From: Vibrio splendidus
GTDB taxonomy: Bacteria; Pseudomonadota; Gammaproteobacteria; Enterobacterales; Vibrionaceae
Direction: 5' to 3'
Length of the DNA: 64,000 nt
Assembly (NCBI RefSeq): GCF_003345295.1
Contig: NZ_CP031055.1
Location: 1,550,001 to 1,614,000, forward strand
Shown here piece after piece: positions 45,901-48,288 of this stretch. A program made the position numbers and the translations under genes. The notes below the pieces were generated by a model. The model was given only the letters and a program-made list of their open reading frames with translations, made no database searches and had not been told where the DNA came from. Within the stretch, counting starts at the first letter, position 1, and every line of letters starts with the position of its first letter.

Positions 45901-47887
45901 CGCTTTCGCTCGTGTCATCCGTTAGGTTGATGGTGAACGTCGCGTTGCTGCTTGTGCCATCCGTTGAGGTCGCCGTGATCTCGATGGTCGGAGCCGTATC
46001 GGTTTCGTAGTCCAGCTTGCTGCCGTCTTTCACCGTCACCACGCCTGTGGTCGCGTCGATTTCGAACGCACCGTTGTAATCGTCTGTCAGCGCGTACGTC
46101 ACTGTGTCCGTCGCATCCGCATCCGTCGCCAGACCCGTGATCTGCACTTCGGTGCCATTGACCGCACTTTCACTGATCACGTTCGCATCTGTATCGCTAT
46201 CAACCACTGCGCTGATGCCGCTTTCGCTCGTGTCATCCGTTAGGTTGATGGTGAACGTCGCGTTGCTGCTTGTGCCATCCGTTGAGGTCGCCGTGATCTC
46301 GATGGTCGGAGCCGTATCGGTTTCGTAGTCCAGCTTGCTGCCGTCTTTCACCGTCACCACGCCTGTGGTCGCGTCGATTTCGAACGCACCGTTGTAATCG
46401 TCTGTCAGCGCGTACGTCACTGTGTCCGTCGCATCCGCATCCGTCGCCAGACCCGTGATCTGCACTTCGGTGCCATTGACCGCACTTTCACTGATCACGT
46501 TCGCATCTGTATCGCTATCAACCACTGCGCTGATGCCGCTTTCGCTCGTGTCATCCGTTAGGTTGATGGTGAACGTCGCGTTGCTGCTTGTGCCATCCGT
46601 TGAGGTCGCCGTGATCTCGATGGTCGGAGCCGTATCGGTTTCGTAGTCCAGCTTGCTGCCGTCTTTCACCGTCACCACGCCTGTGGTCGCGTCGATTTCG
46701 AACGCACCGTTGTAATCGTCTGTCAGCGCGTACGTCACTGTGTCCGTCGCATCCGCATCCGTCGCCAGACCCGTGATCTGCACTTCGGTGCCATTGACCG
46801 CACTTTCACTGATCACGTTCGCATCTGTATCGCTATCAACCACTGCGCTGATGCCGCCTATATCGTTAGTACCGGTCACAGTAATTATGATGGTTTGGGT
46901 ATCTGTACCACCTTCGCCGTCATCAACAACAACTATAAAGCTATCGCTGCCGTTGTAGTTCTCGTCTGGGGTATATGTCCAATTACCATTTTCGTCAACG
47001 ACTACTGAGCCATTCGACGGTTCTGTGACTTTGCTAAACGTTAACTGATCGTTATCTGCATCGGTTACAGTGAGTGATCCACTTACTGGAGTATCTTCAT
47101 CTGTGGTGACAGAGACATCTTCACCGACAGGTGAGTCATTAATAGGAGTAACACCGATATTCACGGTTATTGTGTCTGTGCCGCCTTGGCCGTCAGAGAC
47201 TTCTACCGTAAAGCTGTCATTACCGTTGTAATTTTCATCTGGAGTGTAAGTCCAGTTACCATTCTCATCGACAACAACTGTACCGTTTGATGGATCTGTA
47301 GATTTACTGAATGACAGAGAATCGCCATCTTCATCTGAAGCTGATAATGTTCCGTTTACTGGCGTATCTTCATCTGTGACAAAAGAGACAGTGTCACCGG
47401 TAGGTGAGTTGTTGTTATCAACAAAAGTGGGATCGGTATTAGGTTGCTCAAACGAACGGAAGGCATCTAGAAGACTCAAGCTTTGAGTACGAGACATACC
47501 CAGTGCTTCAAAACCCGTAGTAACGAACTCTGTACCAGGAATGGTTTCTTCACCATCACGTTCAATAGTTCCGCTAGAAGCCAAACTTGAACCATTTTGA
47601 CCAGCAGCGGTAGCGAATTCCTCACCTAGCTCGGTCGGGTCTTGACCTTCTTCTAATGCGGCAAAGATATTTGCAATATCTTGGTCGAGCTCAATTTCGC
47701 CTTCTTCTGATGAGAAGCGTTTTGCCGATACCTGAGGTTCATTGGACCCGTTCTGAGATTCAAGAACGACATCCCCTGCTTGTAGTGGTTGGCCTTCTTC
47801 TAAGACTTTAATCGTACCATCTACCGAGATAACAATGCGCTGGCCAAGTGCTAATGCACCACCCAAATTCAATGTTGTCATGTCCAT
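15962..47887 (-). CDS. Giant RTX adhesin, LapA-type, about 10,641 residues
   Basis: One uninterrupted frame. I chose ATG 47887 (MDMTTLNLGG) because AGGGG lies five bases upstream; a longer TTG reading begins at 47926 without such a site. Order of modules: type I retention module (about 1-90, 'VISVDGTIKVLEEGQPLQAG'), TAAG at 93-96, two VCBS/cadherin-like domains (about 150-342), 88 tandem 106-residue cadherin-like domains (345 to about 9667), a PA14-like domain (about 9685-9820), Ig-like domains ('GNDTDPDGD', 'NDYDQDD'), a jelly-roll or galactose-binding-like module ('GFETGVNGQGFYSQVGAW' to 'GVLIDDIKIVEH'), RTX nonapeptides (10469-10541) and a VCA0849-type secretion tail of 100 residues. Roughly 1.1 MDa by estimate. 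By analogy with LapA and the Marinomonas ice-binding adhesin it would be exported by a type I system, anchored in its outer-membrane pore and rigidified by calcium. Ligand unknown. Confidence 0.93.
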   Translation of the reverse strand: MDMTTLNLGGALALGQRIVISVDGTIKVLEEGQPLQAGDVVLESQNGSNEPQVSAKRFSSEEGEIELDQDIANIFAALEEGQDPTELGEEFATAAGQNGSSLASSGTIERDGEETIPGTEFVTTGFEALGMSRTQSLSLLDAFRSFEQPNTDPTFVDNNNSPTGDTVSFVTDEDTPVNGTLSASDEDGDSLSFSKSTDPSNGTVVVDENGNWTYTPDENYNGNDSFTVEVSDGQGGTDTITVNIGVTPINDSPVGEDVSVTTDEDTPVSGSLTVTDADNDQLTFSKVTEPSNGSVVVDENGNWTYTPDENYNGSDSFIVVVDDGEGGTDTQTIIITVTGTNDIGGISAVVDSDTDANVISESAVNGTEVQITGLATDADATDTVTYALTDDYNGAFEIDATTGVVTVKDGSKLDYETDTAPTIEITATSTDGTSSNATFTINLTDDTSESGISAVVDSDTDANVISESAVNGTEVQITGLATDADATDTVTYALTDDYNGAFEIDATTGVVTVKDGSKLDYETDTAPTIEITATSTDGTSSNATFTINLTDDTSESGISAVVDSDTDANVISESAVNGTEVQITGLATDADATDTVTYALTDDYNGAFEIDATTGVVTVKDGSKLDYETDTAPTIEITATSTDGTSSNATFTINLTDDTSESGISAVVDSDTDANVISESAVNGTEVQITGLATDADATDTVTYALTDDYNGAFEIDATTGVVTVKDGSKLDYETDTAPTIEITATSTDGTSSNATFTINLTDDTSESGISAVVDSDTDANVISESAVNGTEVQITGLATDADATDTVTYALTDDYNGAFEIDATTGVVTVKDGSKLDYETDTAPTIEITATSTDGTSSNATFTINLTDDTSESGISAVVDSDTDANVISESAVNGTEVQITGLATDADATDTVTYALTDDYNGAFEIDATTGVVTVKDGSKLDYETDTAPTIEITATSTDGTSSNATFTINLTDDTSESGISAVVDSDTDANVISESAVNGTEVQITGLATDADATDTVTYALTDDYNGAFEIDATTGVVTVKDGSKLDYETDTAPTIEITATSTDGTSSNATFTINLTDDTSESGISAVVDSDTDANVISESAVNGTEVQITGLATDADATDTVTYALTDDYNGAFEIDATTGVVTVKDGSKLDYETDTAPTIEITATSTDGTSSNATFTINLTDDTSESGISAVVDSDTDANVISESAVNGTEVQITGLATDADATDTVTYALTDDYNGAFEIDATTGVVTVKDGSKLDYETDTAPTIEITATSTDGTSSNATFTINLTDDTSESGISAVVDSDTDANVISESAVNGTEVQITGLATDADATDTVTYALTDDYNGAFEIDATTGVVTVKDGSKLDYETDTAPTIEITATSTDGTSSNATFTINLTDDTSESGISAVVDSDTDANVISESAVNGTEVQITGLATDADATDTVTYALTDDYNGAFEIDATTGVVTVKDGSKLDYETDTAPTIEITATSTDGTSSNATFTINLTDDTSESGISAVVDSDTDANVISESAVNGTEVQITGLATDADATDTVTYALTDDYNGAFEIDATTGVVTVKDGSKLDYETDTAPTIEITATSTDGTSSNATFTINLTDDTSESGISAVVDSDTDANVISESAVNGTEVQITGLATDADATDTVTYALTDDYNGAFEIDATTGVVTVKDGSKLDYETDTAPTIEITATSTDGTSSNATFTINLTDDTSESGISAVVDSDTDANVISESAVNGTEVQITGLATDADATDTVTYALTDDYNGAFEIDATTGVVTVKDGSKLDYETDTAPTIEITATSTDGTSSNATFTINLTDDTSESGISAVVDSDTDANVISESAVNGTEVQITGLATDADATDTVTYALTDDYNGAFEIDATTGVVTVKDGSKLDYETDTAPTIEITATSTDGTSSNATFTINLTDDTSESGISAVVDSDTDANVISESAVNGTEVQITGLATDADATDTVTYALTDDYNGAFEIDATTGVVTVKDGSKLDYETDTAPTIEITATSTDGTSSNATFTINLTDDTSESGISAVVDSDTDANVISESAVNGTEVQITGLATDADATDTVTYALTDDYNGAFEIDATTGVVTVKDGSKLDYETDTAPTIEITATSTDGTSSNATFTINLTDDTSESGISAVVDSDTDANVISESAVNGTEVQITGLATDADATDTVTYALTDDYNGAFEIDATTGVVTVKDGSKLDYETDTAPTIEITATSTDGTSSNATFTINLTDDTSESGISAVVDSDTDANVISESAVNGTEVQITGLATDADATDTVTYALTDDYNGAFEIDATTGVVTVKDGSKLDYETDTAPTIEITATSTDGTSSNATFTINLTDDTSESGISAVVDSDTDANVISESAVNGTEVQITGLATDADATDTVTYALTDDYNGAFEIDATTGVVTVKDGSKLDYETDTAPTIEITATSTDGTSSNATFTINLTDDTSESGISAVVDSDTDANVISESAVNGTEVQITGLATDADATDTVTYALTDDYNGAFEIDATTGVVTVKDGSKLDYETDTAPTIEITATSTDGTSSNATFTINLTDDTSESGISAVVDSDTDANVISESAVNGTEVQITGLATDADATDTVTYALTDDYNGAFEIDATTGVVTVKDGSKLDYETDTAPTIEITATSTDGTSSNATFTINLTDDTSESGISAVVDSDTDANVISESAVNGTEVQITGLATDADATDTVTYALTDDYNGAFEIDATTGVVTVKDGSKLDYETDTAPTIEITATSTDGTSSNATFTINLTDDTSESGISAVVDSDTDANVISESAVNGTEVQITGLATDADATDTVTYALTDDYNGAFEIDATTGVVTVKDGSKLDYETDTAPTIEITATSTDGTSSNATFTINLTDDTSESGISAVVDSDTDANVISESAVNGTEVQITGLATDADATDTVTYALTDDYNGAFEIDATTGVVTVKDGSKLDYETDTAPTIEITATSTDGTSSNATFTINLTDDTSESGISAVVDSDTDANVISESAVNGTEVQITGLATDADATDTVTYALTDDYNGAFEIDATTGVVTVKDGSKLDYETDTAPTIEITATSTDGTSSNATFTINLTDDTSESGISAVVDSDTDANVISESAVNGTEVQITGLATDADATDTVTYALTDDYNGAFEIDATTGVVTVKDGSKLDYETDTAPTIEITATSTDGTSSNATFTINLTDDTSESGISAVVDSDTDANVISESAVNGTEVQITGLATDADATDTVTYALTDDYNGAFEIDATTGVVTVKDGSKLDYETDTAPTIEITATSTDGTSSNATFTINLTDDTSESGISAVVDSDTDANVISESAVNGTEVQITGLATDADATDTVTYALTDDYNGAFEIDATTGVVTVKDGSKLDYETDTAPTIEITATSTDGTSSNATFTINLTDDTSESGISAVVDSDTDANVISESAVNGTEVQITGLATDADATDTVTYALTDDYNGAFEIDATTGVVTVKDGSKLDYETDTAPTIEITATSTDGTSSNATFTINLTDDTSESGISAVVDSDTDANVISESAVNGTEVQITGLATDADATDTVTYALTDDYNGAFEIDATTGVVTVKDGSKLDYETDTAPTIEITATSTDGTSSNATFTINLTDDTSESGISAVVDSDTDANVISESAVNGTEVQITGLATDADATDTVTYALTDDYNGAFEIDATTGVVTVKDGSKLDYETDTAPTIEITATSTDGTSSNATFTINLTDDTSESGISAVVDSDTDANVISESAVNGTEVQITGLATDADATDTVTYALTDDYNGAFEIDATTGVVTVKDGSKLDYETDTAPTIEITATSTDGTSSNATFTINLTDDTSESGISAVVDSDTDANVISESAVNGTEVQITGLATDADATDTVTYALTDDYNGAFEIDATTGVVTVKDGSKLDYETDTAPTIEITATSTDGTSSNATFTINLTDDTSESGISAVVDSDTDANVISESAVNGTEVQITGLATDADATDTVTYALTDDYNGAFEIDATTGVVTVKDGSKLDYETDTAPTIEITATSTDGTSSNATFTINLTDDTSESGISAVVDSDTDANVISESAVNGTEVQITGLATDADATDTVTYALTDDYNGAFEIDATTGVVTVKDGSKLDYETDTAPTIEITATSTDGTSSNATFTINLTDDTSESGISAVVDSDTDANVISESAVNGTEVQITGLATDADATDTVTYALTDDYNGAFEIDATTGVVTVKDGSKLDYETDTAPTIEITATSTDGTSSNATFTINLTDDTSESGISAVVDSDTDANVISESAVNGTEVQITGLATDADATDTVTYALTDDYNGAFEIDATTGVVTVKDGSKLDYETDTAPTIEITATSTDGTSSNATFTINLTDDTSESGISAVVDSDTDANVISESAVNGTEVQITGLATDADATDTVTYALTDDYNGAFEIDATTGVVTVKDGSKLDYETDTAPTIEITATSTDGTSSNATFTINLTDDTSESGISAVVDSDTDANVISESAVNGTEVQITGLATDADATDTVTYALTDDYNGAFEIDATTGVVTVKDGSKLDYETDTAPTIEITATSTDGTSSNATFTINLTDDTSESGISAVVDSDTDANVISESAVNGTEVQITGLATDADATDTVTYALTDDYNGAFEIDATTGVVTVKDGSKLDYETDTAPTIEITATSTDGTSSNATFTINLTDDTSESGISAVVDSDTDANVISESAVNGTEVQITGLATDADATDTVTYALTDDYNGAFEIDATTGVVTVKDGSKLDYETDTAPTIEITATSTDGTSSNATFTINLTDDTSESGISAVVDSDTDANVISESAVNGTEVQITGLATDADATDTVTYALTDDYNGAFEIDATTGVVTVKDGSKLDYETDTAPTIEITATSTDGTSSNATFTINLTDDTSESGISAVVDSDTDANVISESAVNGTEVQITGLATDADATDTVTYALTDDYNGAFEIDATTGVVTVKDGSKLDYETDTAPTIEITATSTDGTSSNATFTINLTDDTSESGISAVVDSDTDANVISESAVNGTEVQITGLATDADATDTVTYALTDDYNGAFEIDATTGVVTVKDGSKLDYETDTAPTIEITATSTDGTSSNATFTINLTDDTSESGISAVVDSDTDANVISESAVNGTEVQITGLATDADATDTVTYALTDDYNGAFEIDATTGVVTVKDGSKLDYETDTAPTIEITATSTDGTSSNATFTINLTDDTSESGISAVVDSDTDANVISESAVNGTEVQITGLATDADATDTVTYALTDDYNGAFEIDATTGVVTVKDGSKLDYETDTAPTIEITATSTDGTSSNATFTINLTDDTSESGISAVVDSDTDANVISESAVNGTEVQITGLATDADATDTVTYALTDDYNGAFEIDATTGVVTVKDGSKLDYETDTAPTIEITATSTDGTSSNATFTINLTDDTSESGISAVVDSDTDANVISESAVNGTEVQITGLATDADATDTVTYALTDDYNGAFEIDATTGVVTVKDGSKLDYETDTAPTIEITATSTDGTSSNATFTINLTDDTSESGISAVVDSDTDANVISESAVNGTEVQITGLATDADATDTVTYALTDDYNGAFEIDATTGVVTVKDGSKLDYETDTAPTIEITATSTDGTSSNATFTINLTDDTSESGISAVVDSDTDANVISESAVNGTEVQITGLATDADATDTVTYALTDDYNGAFEIDATTGVVTVKDGSKLDYETDTAPTIEITATSTDGTSSNATFTINLTDDTSESGISAVVDSDTDANVISESAVNGTEVQITGLATDADATDTVTYALTDDYNGAFEIDATTGVVTVKDGSKLDYETDTAPTIEITATSTDGTSSNATFTINLTDDTSESGISAVVDSDTDANVISESAVNGTEVQITGLATDADATDTVTYALTDDYNGAFEIDATTGVVTVKDGSKLDYETDTAPTIEITATSTDGTSSNATFTINLTDDTSESGISAVVDSDTDANVISESAVNGTEVQITGLATDADATDTVTYALTDDYNGAFEIDATTGVVTVKDGSKLDYETDTAPTIEITATSTDGTSSNATFTINLTDDTSESGISAVVDSDTDANVISESAVNGTEVQITGLATDADATDTVTYALTDDYNGAFEIDATTGVVTVKDGSKLDYETDTAPTIEITATSTDGTSSNATFTINLTDDTSESGISAVVDSDTDANVISESAVNGTEVQITGLATDADATDTVTYALTDDYNGAFEIDATTGVVTVKDGSKLDYETDTAPTIEITATSTDGTSSNATFTINLTDDTSESGISAVVDSDTDANVISESAVNGTEVQITGLATDADATDTVTYALTDDYNGAFEIDATTGVVTVKDGSKLDYETDTAPTIEITATSTDGTSSNATFTINLTDDTSESGISAVVDSDTDANVISESAVNGTEVQITGLATDADATDTVTYALTDDYNGAFEIDATTGVVTVKDGSKLDYETDTAPTIEITATSTDGTSSNATFTINLTDDTSESGISAVVDSDTDANVISESAVNGTEVQITGLATDADATDTVTYALTDDYNGAFEIDATTGVVTVKDGSKLDYETDTAPTIEITATSTDGTSSNATFTINLTDDTSESGISAVVDSDTDANVISESAVNGTEVQITGLATDADATDTVTYALTDDYNGAFEIDATTGVVTVKDGSKLDYETDTAPTIEITATSTDGTSSNATFTINLTDDTSESGISAVVDSDTDANVISESAVNGTEVQITGLATDADATDTVTYALTDDYNGAFEIDATTGVVTVKDGSKLDYETDTAPTIEITATSTDGTSSNATFTINLTDDTSESGISAVVDSDTDANVISESAVNGTEVQITGLATDADATDTVTYALTDDYNGAFEIDATTGVVTVKDGSKLDYETDTAPTIEITATSTDGTSSNATFTINLTDDTSESGISAVVDSDTDANVISESAVNGTEVQITGLATDADATDTVTYALTDDYNGAFEIDATTGVVTVKDGSKLDYETDTAPTIEITATSTDGTSSNATFTINLTDDTSESGISAVVDSDTDANVISESAVNGTEVQITGLATDADATDTVTYALTDDYNGAFEIDATTGVVTVKDGSKLDYETDTAPTIEITATSTDGTSSNATFTINLTDDTSESGISAVVDSDTDANVISESAVNGTEVQITGLATDADATDTVTYALTDDYNGAFEIDATTGVVTVKDGSKLDYETDTAPTIEITATSTDGTSSNATFTINLTDDTSESGISAVVDSDTDANVISESAVNGTEVQITGLATDADATDTVTYALTDDYNGAFEIDATTGVVTVKDGSKLDYETDTAPTIEITATSTDGTSSNATFTINLTDDTSESGISAVVDSDTDANVISESAVNGTEVQITGLATDADATDTVTYALTDDYNGAFEIDATTGVVTVKDGSKLDYETDTAPTIEITATSTDGTSSNATFTINLTDDTSESGISAVVDSDTDANVISESAVNGTEVQITGLATDADATDTVTYALTDDYNGAFEIDATTGVVTVKDGSKLDYETDTAPTIEITATSTDGTSSNATFTINLTDDTSESGISAVVDSDTDANVISESAVNGTEVQITGLATDADATDTVTYALTDDYNGAFEIDATTGVVTVKDGSKLDYETDTAPTIEITATSTDGTSSNATFTINLTDDTSESGISAVVDSDTDANVISESAVNGTEVQITGLATDADATDTVTYALTDDYNGAFEIDATTGVVTVKDGSKLDYETDTAPTIEITATSTDGTSSNATFTINLTDDTSESGISAVVDSDTDANVISESAVNGTEVQITGLATDADATDTVTYALTDDYNGAFEIDATTGVVTVKDGSKLDYETDTAPTIEITATSTDGTSSNATFTINLTDDTSESGISAVVDSDTDANVISESAVNGTEVQITGLATDADATDTVTYALTDDYNGAFEIDATTGVVTVKDGSKLDYETDTAPTIEITATSTDGTSSNATFTINLTDDTSESGISAVVDSDTDANVISESAVNGTEVQITGLATDADATDTVTYALTDDYNGAFEIDATTGVVTVKDGSKLDYETDTAPTIEITATSTDGTSSNATFTINLTDDTSESGISAVVDSDTDANVISESAVNGTEVQITGLATDADATDTVTYALTDDYNGAFEIDATTGVVTVKDGSKLDYETDTAPTIEITATSTDGTSSNATFTINLTDDTSESGISAVVDSDTDANVISESAVNGTEVQITGLATDADATDTVTYALTDDYNGAFEIDATTGVVTVKDGSKLDYETDTAPTIEITATSTDGTSSNATFTINLTDDTSESGISAVVDSDTDANVISESAVNGTEVQITGLATDADATDTVTYALTDDYNGAFEIDATTGVVTVKDGSKLDYETDTAPTIEITATSTDGTSSNATFTINLTDDTSESGISAVVDSDTDANVISESAVNGTEVQITGLATDADATDTVTYALTDDYNGAFEIDATTGVVTVKDGSKLDYETDTAPTIEITATSTDGTSSNATFTINLTDDTSESGISAVVDSDTDANVISESAVNGTEVQITGLATDADATDTVTYALTDDYNGAFEIDATTGVVTVKDGSKLDYETDTAPTIEITATSTDGTSSNATFTINLTDDTSESGISAVVDSDTDANVISESAVNGTEVQITGLATDADATDTVTYALTDDYNGAFEIDATTGVVTVKDGSKLDYETDTAPTIEITATSTDGTSSNATFTINLTDDTSESGISAVVDSDTDANVISESAVNGTEVQITGLATDADATDTVTYALTDDYNGAFEIDATTGVVTVKDGSKLDYETDTAPTIEITATSTDGTSSNATFTINLTDDTSESGISAVVDSDTDANVISESAVNGTEVQITGLATDADATDTVTYALTDDYNGAFEIDATTGVVTVKDGSKLDYETDTAPTIEITATSTDGTSSNATFTINLTDDTSESGISAVVDSDTDANVISESAVNGTEVQITGLATDADATDTVTYALTDDYNGAFEIDATTGVVTVKDGSKLDYETDTAPTIEITATSTDGTSSNATFTINLTDDTSESGISAVVDSDTDANVISESAVNGTEVQITGLATDADATDTVTYALTDDYNGAFEIDATTGVVTVKDGSKLDYETDTAPTIEITATSTDGTSSNATFTINLTDDTSESGISAVVDSDTDANVISESAVNGTEVQITGLATDADATDTVTYALTDDYNGAFEIDATTGVVTVKDGSKLDYETDTAPTIEITATSTDGTSSNATFTINLTDDTSESGISAVVDSDTDANVISESAVNGTEVQITGLATDADATDTVTYALTDDYNGAFEIDATTGVVTVKDGSKLDYETDTAPTIEITATSTDGTSSNATFTINLTDDTSESGISAVVDSDTDANVISESAVNGTEVQITGLATDADATDTVTYALTDDYNGAFEIDATTGVVTVKDGSKLDYETDTAPTIEITATSTDGTSSNATFTINLTDDTSESGISAVVDSDTDANVISESAVNGTEVQITGLATDADATDTVTYALTDDYNGAFEIDATTGVVTVKDGSKLDYETDTAPTIEITATSTDGTSSNATFTINLTDDTSESGISAVVDSDTDANVISESAVNGTEVQITGLATDADATDTVTYALTDDYNGAFEIDATTGVVTVKDGSKLDYETDTAPTIEITATSTDGTSSNATFTINLTDVNEAPNANDDTYTHTQGLSGAYYGHNSQVSSVAVALSVINAGDPDVTFTATDLDYSLSVTSGVDDDTQLRDFLGDDADSISGNVPNGTTDGVFNLTGAIYLDEGEFALKVNADDGYSIVIDRVVVAEVDRNQSPTERIHDVFEITDAGYHTIEIVYWDQGGNAVLDIDIGQYDEDGNLIGAFTPLLDAPTLNDELSTVEDVALIIDPETLLGNDTDPDGDVLSIISVQDENNGRASIDPITGKIIFEPAENYSGEATFTYTVSDNNGGSSTAKVTVFVSKVNDAPALDSDTSFVKEEQSATGNVLTNDYDQDDILTVDSFRVDGQISMAGNALTLSGIGSIVIESNGDYVFTPISHWSGDVPAIEYTTNTGASASLNIKVEAVADIPTIEPLEESKVVFDSGFETGVNGQGFYSQVGAWKPASGAESIEVWVNGSQMLTGNGRYITVNASEGQNIVELNSSENFANASGIQTNLDTTSGKLYTITLDVAPRPGYGASVNSFDVVVDGIVVGTWSASGIGDNSLNWNEVQFSFMGSDDITNIQLIESGVDNRQGRGVLIDDIKIVEHDGVQAGNSDPQTHIELVEYINGSLVDIDGSESLSYEIGNIPLGGYIYVGGVLLTPIDGKITLTTEQLQVAKLAFDKAMIGSFSLTVSSIALEASNDSSAKSVPAVIDFVIAKEGVNTSPITSDSDLILTGDFNDQITSGWVQSPGLTPVRYDIGDANIIDSQAGNDHVASGNGNDTIMLGESHTPGFDETPSAYQAAIVEKNQFAAGSDASKLNEHDLDSFVSGYSPSAHVDAAHAGDGSDSVYGQEGIDLIYGGNGDDYLDGGIGDDVLRGGVGSDTLVGGSGNDILIGGTGNDILTGGEGDDIFKWVDDSLDNQEDVITDFNRDSDNIDLSELVSDTGSSDMNDLLSKIDVSIDGEDLTLTIPFGSENQTIVLDHAATQFNEFTEQPDGHYSQSDMLAILNILQVD
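16265..16483 (-). repeat. RTX calcium-binding nonapeptide repeats of the adhesin
   Basis: Residues 10469-10541 carry about seven GGxGxDxLx-type units (GGNGDDYLD, GGIGDDVLR, GGVGSDTLV, GGSGNDILI, GGTGNDILT, GGEGDDIFK). They bind calcium outside the cell and help the C-terminal secretion signal fold after export by a type I system. Confidence 0.92.
18887..46855 (-). repeat. 88 tandem copies of a 318-bp unit inside the giant adhesin gene
   Basis: The unit encodes 106 residues, from GISAVVDSDTDANVISESAV to FTINLTDDTSES, with cadherin-like marks DADA, FEIDATTGVVTV and LDYE. Copy number follows from the same landmark recurring every 318 bases from 19074 to 46740, that is 87 steps and 88 copies. 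All copies translate identically, and reading the DNA I found no silent difference; only the last copy leaves the pattern after codon 101 (…INLTD then VNEAP). By hand count the unit is 183/318 G+C (57.5%), well above the rest of this gene. Identical repeats over 28 kb imply recent amplification or continuous homogenisation, and the number may vary between cells. Confidence 0.97.
47600..47611 (-). other. Putative LapG protease cleavage site (TAAG) in the adhesin N-terminus
   Basis: Codons 93-96 read T-A-A-G within 'EEFATAAGQNGSS', directly after a retention module and before the first adhesive domain. In Pseudomonas LapA the periplasmic protease LapG cuts between the two Ala of a TAAG at a similar distance (about residues 107-110). 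Cleavage here is inferred from motif and position. Confidence 0.7.
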
Positions 47888-47981
47888 ATAAACCCCTAAA
47901 AAAGCATTTCTTGTCATTAACGTCAAAATAGTGACATTATATTTATAATATTAGGTAAAATATAACACTTAAAACTATATA

Positions 47982-47997
47982 ATTCATAGTTATGAAT
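47982..47997. promoter_or_regulatory. 16-base palindrome upstream of the adhesin gene
   Basis: ATTCATA-GT-TATGAAT, perfect arms of seven, about 95 bases before the adhesin start. It may be an operator for a dimeric regulator. In so AT-rich a region chance cannot be dismissed. Confidence 0.35.
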
Positions 47998-48211
47998 GCA
48001 TTTTTTAACAAAGTGATATACCCCACAATAACAAGGGTCACACAGAACAACATTTAAAATACTCTCAAAAGTGAGATAAGTTATTGTGCTAACGTAAAAT
48101 AATTGAGATATTAATAGACGTTTCAAGTGCTTCAAAACATCATAAAACGCAGAATAATTGGTAACAAATTGACAACCATTTACGAGCGCCATTTTAGCGA
48201 TCGTGATTTTT

Positions 48212-48241
48212 TTGGCGGTTCATCTAAATTTTGTATATTAT
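48212..48241 (+). promoter_or_regulatory. Sigma70-like promoter candidate for the channel gene
   Basis: TTGGCG (48212-48217) and TATTAT (48236-48241) with 18-base spacing, about 48 bases before the TTG start at 48289. Judged by eye only. Confidence 0.35.
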
Positions 48242-48288
48242 CTAGCAAAATTAAAACTTAGATGTGACTCATTTTGGAGAGATGCAAA

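Larger units (their letters stand above)
47888..48288. other. Divergent promoter region between the adhesin and its outer-membrane channel
   Basis: About 400 very AT-rich bases separate the start codons of the two divergent units, leaving room for both promoters and regulators. I see a 16-base palindrome at 47982-47997 and a sigma70-like candidate for the channel gene at 48212-48241. Open frames here (for example 47923-48192, minus) look random in composition and have no ribosome site. Confidence 0.6.

Noticed and set aside
18887..46855. CRISPR or other noncoding repeat array
   Set aside because: There are no spacers; the 318-bp unit is a multiple of three and stays in one open frame with protein-level domain features.
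19074..46958. 88 recurring 72-74-residue open frames on the plus strand inside the repeat array
   Set aside because: They are the reverse-strand shadow of the 318-bp adhesin unit, recur exactly with its period, start with GTG and have no ribosome binding site.
47888..47926. TTG start adding 13 residues to the giant adhesin
   Set aside because: No ribosome binding site precedes the TTG, while AGGGG is five bases before ATG 47887 and the family N-terminus begins there.
47923..48192. 89-residue minus-strand open frame ahead of the adhesin
   Set aside because: It overlaps the adhesin leader, its composition looks random, and it has no ribosome site or recognisable family.
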